From positions 6,996-70,995 of the forward strand of contig NZ_JBNVZV010000023.1 in NCBI RefSeq assembly GCF_050496545.1: a stretch of DNA of 64,000 nucleotides, given 5' to 3'. Both the position numbers and the translations under genes were made by a program. Origin of the DNA: Phycicoccus avicenniae_A (lineage in GTDB: Bacteria; Actinomycetota; Actinomycetes; Actinomycetales; Dermatophilaceae). The notes under the pieces are model-generated. The model ran no database searches, was not told where the DNA came from, and was given only the letters and a program-made list of their open reading frames with translations. Below are positions 1 through 8,057 of the stretch, piece by piece. Every line of letters begins with the position of its first letter. Within the stretch, counting starts at the first letter, position 1.

Positions 1-2
1 CC

Positions 3-626
3 CTCGATGCCGGACTGACCCTCGGCGCAGAAGCAGATACCGACATCGCGTCGTTCGGGGAGATGGGCATCGCCAACACCTCCGCCGCCAGCCTGGTCTG
101 CGCGACGGTGCTGGGCCTGCCAGTGGCGTCGCTCGTCGGCCGGGGCACGGGCATCGACGACGACTCCCTCGCCCGAAAGCGTGCGGTCCTCGAGCGCGTC
201 GTGGCCCGCGTCGCCCGCGCTGCGGACATCACCGCCCGGACTTCGACCGGCGGAGTGCAGCTGCCCGCCGAGCAGGCACTCACCGAGGTCGGAGGGTTTG
301 AGATCGCCATGATGGCCGGCGCCATGCTCGGCGCCGCCCGGAGCAACCGACTCGTGCTGGTCGACGGGTTCGTCGCCGGGGCCGCGGCGGTCGCGGCGCT
401 CGACATCGACCCCTCCCTCCGCTCCGCCTTCGTCTTCGCGCATCGATCCGCCGAAGCCGGACACGCTGCCGTGCTCGAGGCCCTTGGAGCCGATCCGCTC
501 CTCGACCTCGGGCTGCGGCTCGGCGAAGGAACCGGAGCGCTGCTGGCCGTGCCTCTGCTGCAGTCGGCAGCGGCCATGCTGACGGGCATGGCCGACCTCG
601 AGGACCTAGGGATCGAGCCCGGGTGA
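3..626 (+). CDS. cobT: Nicotinate-nucleotide--dimethylbenzimidazole phosphoribosyltransferase, C-terminal part
   Basis: This is the last 207 residues of CobT, cut off by the window edge. CobT transfers phosphoribose from nicotinate mononucleotide to 5,6-dimethylbenzimidazole to make alpha-ribazole phosphate for the lower ligand of cobalamin. Visible family motifs are GEMGIANTSAAS near the start of the visible part, GGFEIAMMAGAM, VDGFVAGAAA, the HRSAEAGH segment and LGLRLGEGTGA; the glutamate in LGEGTGA corresponds to the catalytic base known for this family. The frame is open to the window edge. Its stop overlaps the GTG start of cobS by 4 bp, so the two are very probably co-translated. Confident. 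Confidence 0.95.
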   Translation, partial: LDAGLTLGAEADTDIASFGEMGIANTSAASLVCATVLGLPVASLVGRGTGIDDDSLARKRAVLERVVARVARAADITARTSTGGVQLPAEQALTEVGGFEIAMMAGAMLGAARSNRLVLVDGFVAGAAAVAALDIDPSLRSAFVFAHRSAEAGHAAVLEALGADPLLDLGLRLGEGTGALLAVPLLQSAAAMLTGMADLEDLGIEPG

Positions 627-1375
627 GGGAGTGGGACGTCATCCGTCTCGCGGTCCAGTTCCTCACCCGCGTGCCCGTCGGCCGGCCTGCGTGGAGCGAG
701 GCGGCACAGGCCGCCACCATCCGCTGGTTCGCATGCGTCGGGCTGCTGATCGGCGGTGTTGGCGCCGGGGTGCTCTGGCTCGCCTCCTTGGTGCTGCCGC
801 CGCTCGTTTCCGCGGCGGCCTCGACCGGCGCCGTGCTGCTGCTGACCGGGGCCTTTCACGAGGATGGCCTGGCCGACGCCGCAGACGGGCTGGGTGGCGG
901 TAGCACCCGTCAGCGAACACTGGAGATCATGCGCGACAGCCGAATCGGCACCTACGGTGCCGTCGCGCTCGTTCTCGTCCTCCTGACCAAGGTCCTAACG
1001 CTCGGGTCGATGACCGCGGGCGCCGCCGCCGTGGCCCTCGTGGCCGGCCATACCATGAGCCGCGCATCGGTCGTCCTGGCCGTGGAGACCTCGCGCTACT
1101 TGCGTGACCATGGCACCGGCAAACCCGTGGCGCAGGGAGCCGGAGGGCTGGGCGTAACGCTGAACCTCGCGTGTGCCGCCGCGGGTCTGGTGGTGCTCGG
1201 TGCCGTCGCCGGATGGGACGCAGCTCTCGTCGGGTCCGCCGGTGCAACCGTGGGGCACCTGGGCATGCGCTGCCTATACGAGCGCCGGCTCGGCGGGTAC
1301 ACCGGCGACTGCCTGGGCGCGGTGCAACAGTGCAGTGAGCTGGGCGTTCTGCTTGGGGTCTTGGCGTGCCTGTGA
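623..1375 (+). CDS. cobS: Adenosylcobinamide-GDP ribazoletransferase (cobalamin synthase)
   Basis: A 250-residue integral membrane enzyme that joins adenosylcobinamide-GDP and alpha-ribazole (phosphate), the final assembly step of cobalamin. The family signature FHEDGLADAADGLGGG lies around residues 72-90, with acidic residues expected to bind Mg, followed by EIMRDSRIGTYGA. Most of the rest is hydrophobic, consistent with several membrane helices. The GTG start lies inside the cobT stop region (GTGA overlap), and the end overlaps the next gene by 10 bp, so cobT-cobS-phosphatase form a tight operon. Length is normal for the family. Confidence 0.95.
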   Translation: MREWDVIRLAVQFLTRVPVGRPAWSEAAQAATIRWFACVGLLIGGVGAGVLWLASLVLPPLVSAAASTGAVLLLTGAFHEDGLADAADGLGGGSTRQRTLEIMRDSRIGTYGAVALVLVLLTKVLTLGSMTAGAAAVALVAGHTMSRASVVLAVETSRYLRDHGTGKPVAQGAGGLGVTLNLACAAAGLVVLGAVAGWDAALVGSAGATVGHLGMRCLYERRLGGYTGDCLGAVQQCSELGVLLGVLACL

Positions 1376-1929
1376 TGCTCGTGCGACACCCGCAACCCGA
1401 GGGGGCTGCGGGTCGGTGCTACGGCCGAACCGACCTCGCGGTCGACCCGGGCCGGGCAGCCTCGGCCGTCGCGGCGCTGCGGGACCGGCTCACTGCCGGC
1501 ACCGGAGAGTCACCCAGCCACCGCACCGTGCGGGTCGTCAGCAGCCCGCTGCGTCGCGCCCGCGTCGTCGCCCAGCTGCTGGCCGACGACCTTCGGCTCC
1601 CTATCGTCGTCGACCCTCGGTTTGCCGAGATCGACTTCGGGTCCTGGGAAGGACGCTTCTGGAAGGACATCCCCCGCGCGGAGCTCGACCAGTGGGCGGC
1701 CGACCTGCTCCGGTACCGCGGTCATGGCGGCGAGAGCGTGAGCGACCTGGCCACTCGGGTGGCGACCGGCCTCGGCTCCTGCCGCCCGGGAGACGTCGTC
1801 GTCTCCCACCTCGGTGTCATACGGGCCGCCCTCGCCCACGGCGGACACCCGACCCCTTGGACGACCGTCGTGCCCTTCGGTGGAGTCCTGGGCCTCAGGA
1901 TGTCCGGGGTCGAGGGCCCGTCGCGGTAA
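1366..1929 (+). CDS. cobC: Histidine phosphatase family protein, probable alpha-ribazole phosphatase
   Basis: A 187-residue phosphoglycerate-mutase-type phosphatase. The N-terminal VMLVRHPQPEG carries the phospho-acceptor His of the RH(G) motif (here RHP), SSPLRRARVVAQ holds the second conserved arginine, AEIDFGSWEGR is the characteristic segment of CobC-like enzymes and VVSHLGVIRA carries the second catalytic His. It overlaps cobS by 10 bp and begins with GTG, so position in the operon supports removal of the phosphate from alpha-ribazole 5'-phosphate. A general phosphatase of the same fold is the alternative, but the cob context makes CobC the best call. Confidence 0.85.
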   Translation: MPVMLVRHPQPEGAAGRCYGRTDLAVDPGRAASAVAALRDRLTAGTGESPSHRTVRVVSSPLRRARVVAQLLADDLRLPIVVDPRFAEIDFGSWEGRFWKDIPRAELDQWAADLLRYRGHGGESVSDLATRVATGLGSCRPGDVVVSHLGVIRAALAHGGHPTPWTTVVPFGGVLGLRMSGVEGPSR

Positions 1930-2060
1930 CTGCGGCTCAGCCGTCGCCGCTGGACCCCCGGCTGGTTGCATGGGAACCGCACAGGTATGGCCTACAGACC
2001 GGACCGAAGTCGCGATCTGCTTGACGTCCTCCGTCGGCTCGCACGCGGCGAGATGTCCTT

Positions 2061-2091
2061 AAAGGCGGGCGAGCAGTCAGCACCCGCCTTT
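2061..2091 (+). terminator. Hairpin terminator after the cobalamin operon
   Basis: Perfect 9-bp inverted repeat AAAGGCGGG ... CCCGCCTTT with a 13-nt loop, ending in TTT. It lies 130 bp after the cobC-like stop and before the next gene, so it probably ends the cob transcript. The U tract is short. Confidence 0.65.
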
Positions 2092-2158
2092 CCCGGCTGT
2101 CGGAATCTGTCCGCTCGCGAGGGCCCGGTCGGACCCTCGGTGGCGATAGACCTTCAGG

Positions 2159-2617
2159 GTGATGAAGACAGGGCGGCTCCCGAGCCTGAGCGGCATCCCG
2201 CTGATGGTCCTGCTTTGCCTGGGTCTCACGTCCTGCTCGTCGATGGACCTCACCACGTACCGGGAAGCCGTTGAGGCCTCGTTGGAGTCCACGCTCAGCG
2301 AGGCCCGGACCGCCGAGCTGGCCGGTGGGCTCTGGATGGACGGCCGGGCGACCCACGCCGTGACGTCCGTCGTCGTCTCCGACAGCGAGGAGGGTGTCGG
2401 AGCCGAGTCCCAGTGGTTCGCGGGGCAGCAGCCACCGGACGCCCGGTCCGAGGACTTGCGGAAGCGGACGAACGACGCGCTCGACGAGGCCTCGTCCGCC
2501 GTCGAGGAGCTCCGCATCGCCGTCGAGCGCTCGGACCGTGACGCGACACGGACCGCGCTCGCCGGGCTGCGCTCGGCCACCGCCATGGTCGAGGCCCTCG
2601 CCGAGGAGCTGGGGTGA
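2159..2617 (+). CDS. Putative lipoprotein
   Basis: A 152-residue protein with a lipoprotein signal: charged N-terminus, hydrophobic stretch IPLMVLLCLGL and lipobox LTSC with Cys at about residue 26. The mature part is acidic, mostly helical-looking and rich in Ala/Glu/Asp, with no recognised domain. GTG (2159) or the ATG one codon later could start it; neither has a strong ribosome site. Its stop overlaps the start of the Nramp-like gene by 4 bp, so it is expressed with that transporter and may be an accessory lipoprotein at the outer face of the membrane. Function unknown. Confidence 0.75.
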   Translation: MMKTGRLPSLSGIPLMVLLCLGLTSCSSMDLTTYREAVEASLESTLSEARTAELAGGLWMDGRATHAVTSVVVSDSEEGVGAESQWFAGQQPPDARSEDLRKRTNDALDEASSAVEELRIAVERSDRDATRTALAGLRSATAMVEALAEELG

Positions 2618-3843
2618 AGCGGCTCTTCGCCGTGGCGCTCGGCGTCCTGACGGCCATCGGCGGCTTCGTGGACATCGGTGACCTCGTGACCAACGCGACG
2701 GTGGGCTCGCGCTTCGGCCTCTCGCTCGCCTGGGTCGTCGCCGTGGGGGTCCTGGGCATCTGCGTTTTCGCGGAGATGAGCGGACGCGTGGCGGCGGTCA
2801 GCGGCCGTGCCACCTTCGACCTGATCCGGGAGCGCCTCGGCCCGCGCGTCGGCCTTCTGGCCCTGATGGGGTCGATGGCGGTCACCTTCCTCACCCTGAC
2901 GGCGGAGATCGGCGGCGTGGCGCTGGCCCTCGAGCTGGCCACGAGCATCCACTACCTCCTGTGGGTCCCGGTCGTGGGGGTCCTCGTATGGGTGGTCCTG
3001 TGGCGGGTGCGGTTCTCTGTGCTGGAGAACGCGTTCGGTCTCGCCGGACTGTGCCTGATCGTGTTCGCGGTGACGGTCTGGCGGCTCGGCCCGGACTGGG
3101 GGGACCTCGCCGCCGGCGCGCTCCACCCCGCGGTGCCCGGCAGCGAGGAGGGGACGACCTATTGGTACTACGCCGTGGCGCTCTTCGGTGCCGCGATGAC
3201 ACCGTACGAGGTGTTCTTCTTCTCCTCCGGCGGGGTCGAGGAGCACTGGGGCCCGGACAGCCTGCGCACCATGCGCGCGAACGTGTTCATCGGCTTTCCC
3301 CTCGGTGGCCTGCTGTCACTGGCGATCGCCGCCGCCGCGGCGGTGGTCCTGCGGCCGCACGGCATCGAGGTCACGAACCTCGGCCAGGTGGCCCTCCCCG
3401 TCCTATCGGGCGTCGGCACCCTCGGGCTCGTCCTCGTCCTCGTGGGGATCTTCGCTGCGACCTTCGGCGCCGCGTGCGAGACCGGGCTGTCCGTGGGCTA
3501 CAGCGTCTCGCAGTACTTCGGGTGGCAGTGGGGGAAGTTCGTCGAGCCGCTGCGGGCGGCGCGCTTCCACACCGTCGTGCTGCTCTCGTGCATCGCCGGC
3601 GTCGGCATCCTCCTGACCACCGTCGACCCCGTCCTCGTCACAGAGTACTCAGTCGTGTTCAGTGCCCTCGCACTACCGCTGACCTACTTGCCCATCCTCG
3701 TCGTGGCCAACGACCGCACCTACCTCGGGCGGCACGTCAACGGCCGGCTGGCCAACGCGCTCGGCACCGGCTACCTCGTCATCGTGGTCGTGGCGTCGCT
3801 GGCCGCGATCCCGCTCATGCTGCTGACGGGGGCGGGCGCATGA
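2614..3843 (+). CDS. Nramp-family transporter-like membrane protein lacking the canonical metal motifs
   Basis: A 409-residue polytopic protein with about 11 hydrophobic segments and the overall pattern of Nramp/SLC11 (LeuT-fold) carriers. In the family, helix 1 carries DPGN and helix 6 carries MPHN, and these bind divalent metals. Here the corresponding segments read FVDIGDLVTNATVG (around residues 18-31) and GAAMTPYEVFFFSSGG, so both motifs are changed. It may move a different ion such as Mg or a proton-coupled substrate. GTG start overlaps the lipoprotein stop; its TGA overlaps the ATG of the PRC-barrel gene, so the three genes form one translationally coupled unit. Family assignment is good; substrate unknown. 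Confidence 0.75.
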   Translation: MKRLFAVALGVLTAIGGFVDIGDLVTNATVGSRFGLSLAWVVAVGVLGICVFAEMSGRVAAVSGRATFDLIRERLGPRVGLLALMGSMAVTFLTLTAEIGGVALALELATSIHYLLWVPVVGVLVWVVLWRVRFSVLENAFGLAGLCLIVFAVTVWRLGPDWGDLAAGALHPAVPGSEEGTTYWYYAVALFGAAMTPYEVFFFSSGGVEEHWGPDSLRTMRANVFIGFPLGGLLSLAIAAAAAVVLRPHGIEVTNLGQVALPVLSGVGTLGLVLVLVGIFAATFGAACETGLSVGYSVSQYFGWQWGKFVEPLRAARFHTVVLLSCIAGVGILLTTVDPVLVTEYSVVFSALALPLTYLPILVVANDRTYLGRHVNGRLANALGTGYLVIVVVASLAAIPLMLLTGAGA

Positions 3844-4637
3844 CCCGCGACCCGGCCCCCGGTAGCCCTCTCGAGGCGGGCTCGCCGCTCTCGCTCGGGC
3901 TCCGGCTGCTCGACCACCAGCTGCTCGGCCGGGAGCTCGAGATGCTCGGCAACGTCGACGACGTGGCCCTCGAGGAGCGCGACGGACGGCTCGTCGCCAC
4001 GGCGGTGCTGCGCGGTCCGGGTGCCTGGTCGCACCGCCAGCCCGGTGCCCTTGGGCGGTGGGGACGAGCGGTGTGGCGCCGGCTCGAGCGAGCCGAGGAC
4101 CCGCGTCCCCTCGTCCTGCCTCTCGACCACGTGCTGGCCATCGGGTCGGCCGTCCATGTGGACGGCTGGGCCGAGGAGTACCTGGCGGCGAGCGACCACG
4201 CCGAGCTCTGGCTGCGCCGCCACCTCGTCGGTCGCATCCCCGGGGCCCGAGGGGGCAAGCACCGCTTCGGCGGCGACCTCGCCCCGCACCCCCGCGACGA
4301 CACCGCCCTGACGCTGCCGGTGGGCGCCCGTCTGCTCAGTGACCTGCTCGGCGCGGCGGTGGTCCGTGACGACGGCTCGGAGAGCGGCCGGGTCGTCGAG
4401 GTGCGGGCGGCCCAGGACTCACCCCGGGAGTCGCGGGTCGGGACGCTGGTCGTCACCTCCGTGGTGCACGGGCCGCGGCGCCTCGGCGGTGGGCTCGGCT
4501 ACCGTGACGACCAGGCCATGGCGCCGTTCCTGCTCGGCGAGGCACTGCGTCGGTGGCACCGCCACGACACCGAGTCGGCATGGGAGCAAGTGCAGTCGTT
4601 GGACTGGGCGACTCGGCGCATCACGCTGTCAGCCTGA
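3840..4637 (+). CDS. PRC-barrel domain-like protein
   Basis: A 265-residue soluble protein. Two regions look like PRC-barrel folds: LLDHQLLGRELEMLGNVDDV with the following beta strands near the N-terminus (residues about 20-60), and GARLLSDLLGAAVVRDDGSE plus following strands near residues 160-210. PRC barrels are small beta domains found in RimM and photosynthetic reaction-centre proteins, usually for protein or RNA contacts. The ATG overlaps the stop of the Nramp-like gene (ATGA), which fixes the start and suggests a cytoplasmic partner of that transporter. A tryptophan-rich C-terminal tail follows. Function unknown. Confidence 0.7.
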   Translation: MTRDPAPGSPLEAGSPLSLGLRLLDHQLLGRELEMLGNVDDVALEERDGRLVATAVLRGPGAWSHRQPGALGRWGRAVWRRLERAEDPRPLVLPLDHVLAIGSAVHVDGWAEEYLAASDHAELWLRRHLVGRIPGARGGKHRFGGDLAPHPRDDTALTLPVGARLLSDLLGAAVVRDDGSESGRVVEVRAAQDSPRESRVGTLVVTSVVHGPRRLGGGLGYRDDQAMAPFLLGEALRRWHRHDTESAWEQVQSLDWATRRITLSA

Positions 4638-5226
4638 CGGTCTGTCGACTCGAGGTCGTCCTCGGTGGCCCTCGGCGCGTCCGCTGGTGGGTTGCGAGGT
4701 AAGAGGCCAAGGTCGGTCCCCGTTGGCCCCGAACAACTCGACCACGCCGTACACGATCTCCGCGCTTCTCCAGGTGTCGTTAGGCCGGTCACGGAGCCGC
4801 CAGCCTGCAGAATCTCGACGCCCCTACGCGTGCCGAAGCAAAGTCGCGATGTCGGGCAACCTCTCGTGGTGGACCACCGGTGCCCGGTCGGTTCAGGATC
4901 GAAGGCCACTATGGTTTCGGCGTTGGCCCTTCCAGAGTCGATCCTGGTGAGCACCAGGAATGAGAACAGGCGGGGCTCTGAGGGCGGGAGAGGCAACTGG
5001 CCCCACAGGTCGGCGCCGATCGGTAACGGACGAGCACGGCGAAGCGCCGTGAGACTCGACGCTTGGAGGCCGACGGTTGTTGCCGAACGACGAGGCGGTG
5101 ACGCTGAGCAGCGAAGACCGTGCGGCCCTCACTCTTCGACGTTCCTTCGTCCCAGCGCGCCGACCCCTTCTGGGCGAGCGTGCTCGCACCTTTGGCGACG
5201 GACTTCGTGGTGGTTCTTTCGGGGCA
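4638..5226. other. Gene-free stretch at the likely left part of the integrated element
   Basis: About 590 bp with no convincing gene on either strand. Base use looks less GC-rich than on the left, and the frames give low-complexity Arg/Ser/Pro translations typical of non-coding DNA. A short perfect hairpin CACGGCG-AAG-CGCCGTG lies at 5035-5051. No copy of the tRNA-Pro fragment seen at 10161-10183 was found here, so the left element boundary could not be fixed. Confidence 0.5.
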
Positions 5227-5255
5227 TGGACAGAGCCCGGCCAGGGCTCGATACT
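5227..5255 (+). promoter_or_regulatory. Promoter of the zincin/PLD operon, leaderless
   Basis: A -35 box TGGACA (5227-5232), a 17-bp spacer and a -10 box GATACT (5250-5255). The predicted start of transcription, 7 nt after the -10 box, is position 5262, exactly the A of the ATG of the next gene. Leaderless mRNAs are common in actinobacteria, so this both supports the promoter and fixes the translation start. Confidence 0.7.
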
Positions 5256-5261
5256 TTCCCG

Positions 5262-5690
5262 ATGGGGATCTGCGACGTCCTCGATGGATGGGACGACGGG
5301 CCGAACTCTGGGCAGTTCGAGGACCTGCGCGACTTCGTGAACGACCTGCTGGAGTCTTGGGGGTTCGACGCCCCCAACTGGAGCGATGAGATGCCACCGG
5401 GGTACGAGGACGCTGCAGGTGTCTACACCTCGAACGACGACACCGTGCACCTCAACCCCGACATCTTCTTTGGTGACGCTGAGGACGCGATCAACGTGGC
5501 CATCCACGAAGGGCTGCACGCAACGGTGGAGCAGCTGGGATGGGAGATGCCCGACTTCCAGGAAGAGTGGGAGGTCGGCAGCGTCGGACTTGGGGTGGGG
5601 CAAGACTTGGCCGAGGGTTGCGAGAACCCCACGGAGTCCGGCGCCCCGAGCGACATGCCGAGCTACCCGTGGATGTCCAAGGGAGGTTGA
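5262..5690 (+). CDS. Small zincin-like protein with HExxH motif
   Basis: A 142-residue acidic protein. The segment AIHEGLHATVEQLGW holds HEGLH at residues 82-86, the zinc-binding and catalytic pattern of metallopeptidases; glutamates at about 101-104 are candidates for a third ligand. No signal peptide or membrane segment is visible, so it is probably cytoplasmic. The start is chosen because the promoter predicts transcription beginning at this ATG; upstream translation in the same frame is low complexity. It is the first gene of a run with a short interrupted ORF and two PLD-type genes. Peptidase activity is inferred from one motif only; a structural zinc site is possible. Confidence 0.7.
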   Translation: MGICDVLDGWDDGPNSGQFEDLRDFVNDLLESWGFDAPNWSDEMPPGYEDAAGVYTSNDDTVHLNPDIFFGDAEDAINVAIHEGLHATVEQLGWEMPDFQEEWEVGSVGLGVGQDLAEGCENPTESGAPSDMPSYPWMSKGG

Positions 5691-5693
5691 GCG

Positions 5694-5993
5694 ATGCGCA
5701 CGCTGACATCAAGCGAAACCCTGTGCTGGGAGCGAGCCGAGAAACGGCGCCGAGCCCTCATCCACTACCGCCGACGGCTGATCGCGCTCTTGGCCACGTA
5801 AGTCTTTCTCGATGAACTCCTCGCGGACATCCCCACACCTCCCACTCCTCGCCAGATTCGGTTCCGGATCGAGCTGCGCCGTCGGCAGGCGATCGCTGAG
5901 GCAGGGTGGCCGGGCATTCCCCCCTTGATCACATTTCTAGACGCGGCCCACCGGCATGCACTCGACGAAGCCGGAATCGCCGGTTGGCGCTGA
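5694..5993 (+). pseudogene. Small ORF interrupted by an in-frame TAA
   Basis: An ATG preceded by GGGAGG at 7 nt opens a frame of 35 codons (5694-5801) ending at TAA. The same frame is open again at once and runs 63 more codons to TGA at 5991-5993, ending one base before the next gene. Both halves look coding: the first is basic (ERAEKRRRALIHYRRR), the second reads VFLDELLADIPTPPTPRQIR at its start and has normal codon use. The simplest reading is one 98-residue protein with a nonsense mutation; readthrough or a sequencing error could also explain it. The family is not recognised. Confidence 0.6.
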
Positions 5994-5994
5994 C

Positions 5995-6501
5995 ATGACA
6001 AATCACGTATCGGCCGGCGCGGCTCGGGCGGCCCTTGTCAGCGACGCGGCCTATCCCGGGGTGGCACGCGCGCTGATCGACGCGGCCCGCTCCCGCTGCC
6101 TGCTCAGCATGTTCATCGTCGAGCTCACCGGCGAGGAAGACGCGGGGACCGAAGACCTCGTGGAGGCACTGTCTGCGGCTTCTTGGCGCGGCGTGCACAC
6201 GCGCGTTGTGCTCGGCGGCTCACGCGAGAACTTCCCCATCGCCCAAGCAGCGGTCTCCGCCCGGGCCATTCTCATAGCGGCAAACGTGCCCGCGCGGTGG
6301 CTCACCGCCTCACCCACCACCGGCAGCCACGCGAAGTTCCTCATCACCGACGACATCGCGCTCCTGGGATCACACAACTGGACCCCGGGTGCCTTCTCCG
6401 GAACCCAGATGCAGGACAGCGTCGCCATCGACTCCCCTGCGCTTGCCGGTGTCCTGCACGAGAAGTTCGAGGACCAGTGGCATCGGGCCGGGGGGCTGTG
6501 A
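5995..6501 (+). CDS. Single-domain phospholipase D-like protein
   Basis: A 168-residue protein with one HKD half-site: SHAKFLITDDIALLGSHNW gives His112, Lys114, Asp119 and the downstream GSxN pattern at 125-128. PLD-superfamily proteins with a single site (for example the Nuc and BfiI nucleases) act as dimers, forming a phosphohistidine intermediate on phosphodiester bonds. No signal peptide is seen, so an intracellular nuclease is more likely than a lipase. The ATG at 5995 follows the previous stop by one base and the stop shares one base with the next ATG. A longer in-frame start at 5956 would overlap the preceding ORF. Confidence 0.8.
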   Translation: MTNHVSAGAARAALVSDAAYPGVARALIDAARSRCLLSMFIVELTGEEDAGTEDLVEALSAASWRGVHTRVVLGGSRENFPIAQAAVSARAILIAANVPARWLTASPTTGSHAKFLITDDIALLGSHNWTPGAFSGTQMQDSVAIDSPALAGVLHEKFEDQWHRAGGL

Positions 6502-7685
6502 TGGCCTCGACATGGGACTGGGCCGAGCTGGCAACGAGCCGACTCGCGGCTGCGCTGTACCAAGCGGGCGGGCAGCCGGCCCCCTCGACTCTCGATCCCG
6601 CTCGACGTGCGCTCGGTGCTGTCTTTCGTTCCGCCGGAGGCGTGCCGGTCTCACGCACAGAACCAGATCTGAGCGTCGTGGCCGAACACCTACTACGCGA
6701 CGCCTGCACGGCCTACCTACACGCCCACAACCAGCCGGCCACGCGCCTGCCGTCCGGCGTTAGCCGGACCCCGAGCCCAACCCGCAGTATCGAGCACGCG
6801 ACCTCGTCTCCGATCACCTACGTGAACTGGGCAAGCGCTGGCGAACTGGCACAACTTCCCATCATCGGGGCGGTTCTCTCAGAACGCATAGTGCGTGAAC
6901 GGCGCACCGGCGGACCGTACGCCGATGCGGACGATCTCGCCGCACGAGTGGACGGCCTCGGATCGAGAGATGCCGCCCGCCTTCTTGGAGTTCTGGCGTT
7001 CGACACGACCAACCCGTGTCCAGTCCCCCGTTCAGCAGGTGCTACCGAAGCCCTTCTGGCGGTCCGAGACCGCGCTGTCGCGACGACCGGCGGCGACGCG
7101 ATCCTCGGAGCACTGGAAGCGCTGGCCACTTGGTGCGCCGGTCACCCGAGCCCCGCTCATTCGTCACGCAGCCACACTCGCGTTACCCCACGCCAAGCCC
7201 TCGACGCTCTGCAGTGGAAGCCCAGCGACGTATCGGTCCTGTCCGACGGTCAGTACCCCCTCTCGCTGACCAATCTTCTGGATTCTGCGTCGCAGGCCAT
7301 CGACGTCTGCATGTTCCATATCGCTGCCGGGCAGCGCACTCAAACACTCATGGACGCCCTCACCAGCGCCGTCAACCGTGGCGTCGAGGTTCGCGTCCTG
7401 CTCGACCGCGACCGACCGAAGGACCCGTACAACTCCAATGTGGTCAACATCCGCGCTCGCCGGCTGCTACAGGCCGGGGGTGTCCGCGTGCGCCAAGACC
7501 CTGCCCACCGACTACTGCACTCCAAGTTTGTGATCGTGGACCTCGACAGGGTCGTCCTCGGATCCCACAACTGGTCCAGTGGGTCCTTCGCCGGCTTCGA
7601 CGACGTCTCGGTCATCCTCCAAAGCGCCGAGATCACGAGTCAGCTCGTCAGCCGCTTCGACGACGGATGGGAAGCCGCCGAGTAA
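6501..7685 (+). CDS. Helix-hairpin-helix / phospholipase D fusion protein
   Basis: A 394-residue protein in three parts. Residues 1-100 are of unknown fold. Residues about 106-168 match a ComEA-type double helix-hairpin-helix: YVNWASAGELAQLPIIGAV, then GGPYADADDLAARVDGLGS, a non-specific DNA-binding module. Residues about 245-392 are a PLD domain with one HKD site: HRLLHSKFVIVDLDRVVLGS gives His340, Lys342, Asp347 and the GSHN that follows. Start fixed by the TGATG overlap with the first PLD gene. The fusion strongly suggests a DNA-directed phosphodiesterase or nuclease, possibly acting with the adjacent single-domain PLD. It is the last clear gene of the operon. Confidence 0.85.
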   Translation: MASTWDWAELATSRLAAALYQAGGQPAPSTLDPARRALGAVFRSAGGVPVSRTEPDLSVVAEHLLRDACTAYLHAHNQPATRLPSGVSRTPSPTRSIEHATSSPITYVNWASAGELAQLPIIGAVLSERIVRERRTGGPYADADDLAARVDGLGSRDAARLLGVLAFDTTNPCPVPRSAGATEALLAVRDRAVATTGGDAILGALEALATWCAGHPSPAHSSRSHTRVTPRQALDALQWKPSDVSVLSDGQYPLSLTNLLDSASQAIDVCMFHIAAGQRTQTLMDALTSAVNRGVEVRVLLDRDRPKDPYNSNVVNIRARRLLQAGGVRVRQDPAHRLLHSKFVIVDLDRVVLGSHNWSSGSFAGFDDVSVILQSAEITSQLVSRFDDGWEAAE

Positions 7686-7716
7686 CGCCGCTACATCCGT
7701 CCGTGACACCCCGTTT

Positions 7717-7734
7717 GCAAGCGGCGCCGCTTGC
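7717..7734. repeat. 18-bp perfect palindrome downstream of the PLD operon
   Basis: GCAAGCGGCGCCGCTTGC is a perfect 18-bp palindrome with no loop, 31 bp after the HhH-PLD stop. It could be part of a terminator, although no U tract follows, or a dimeric protein site. The rest of 7686-8057 shows no gene. Confidence 0.6.
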
Positions 7735-8057
7735 GCACGCGACCCGTACAGGAACTGCTCGCGTTGGGTCTCGCTCCTCCCTCTTTGCTCCGGCGCTACC
7801 AGCTCGAAGGCAGCCCGCGAGCCCGGGTTGAGTCGCGAAGGACCCTCTGACGAGTCCGTTCACCTCAGATCGTGAACCGCTGTCGGGGACGGTCGCGACG
7901 GAGCGGGCCACATGGAAAGCGCACAACTTTTCCGCTGGGGTCGCGGCGAGCCCGAAGCGACACCCAGCGATCGGGGGCTAGTTCGGTCGGGCCATGGTCG
8001 ATGACGGCAACAGGTCTCACACTGAGTTCGGGACGTCCGAGTAGGAAGGCGAACCTC

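Noticed and set aside
4499..4996. A minus-strand gene in the gap after the PRC-barrel gene
   Set aside because: Its translation has no recognisable motif and half of it overlaps the 3' end of the PRC-barrel gene.
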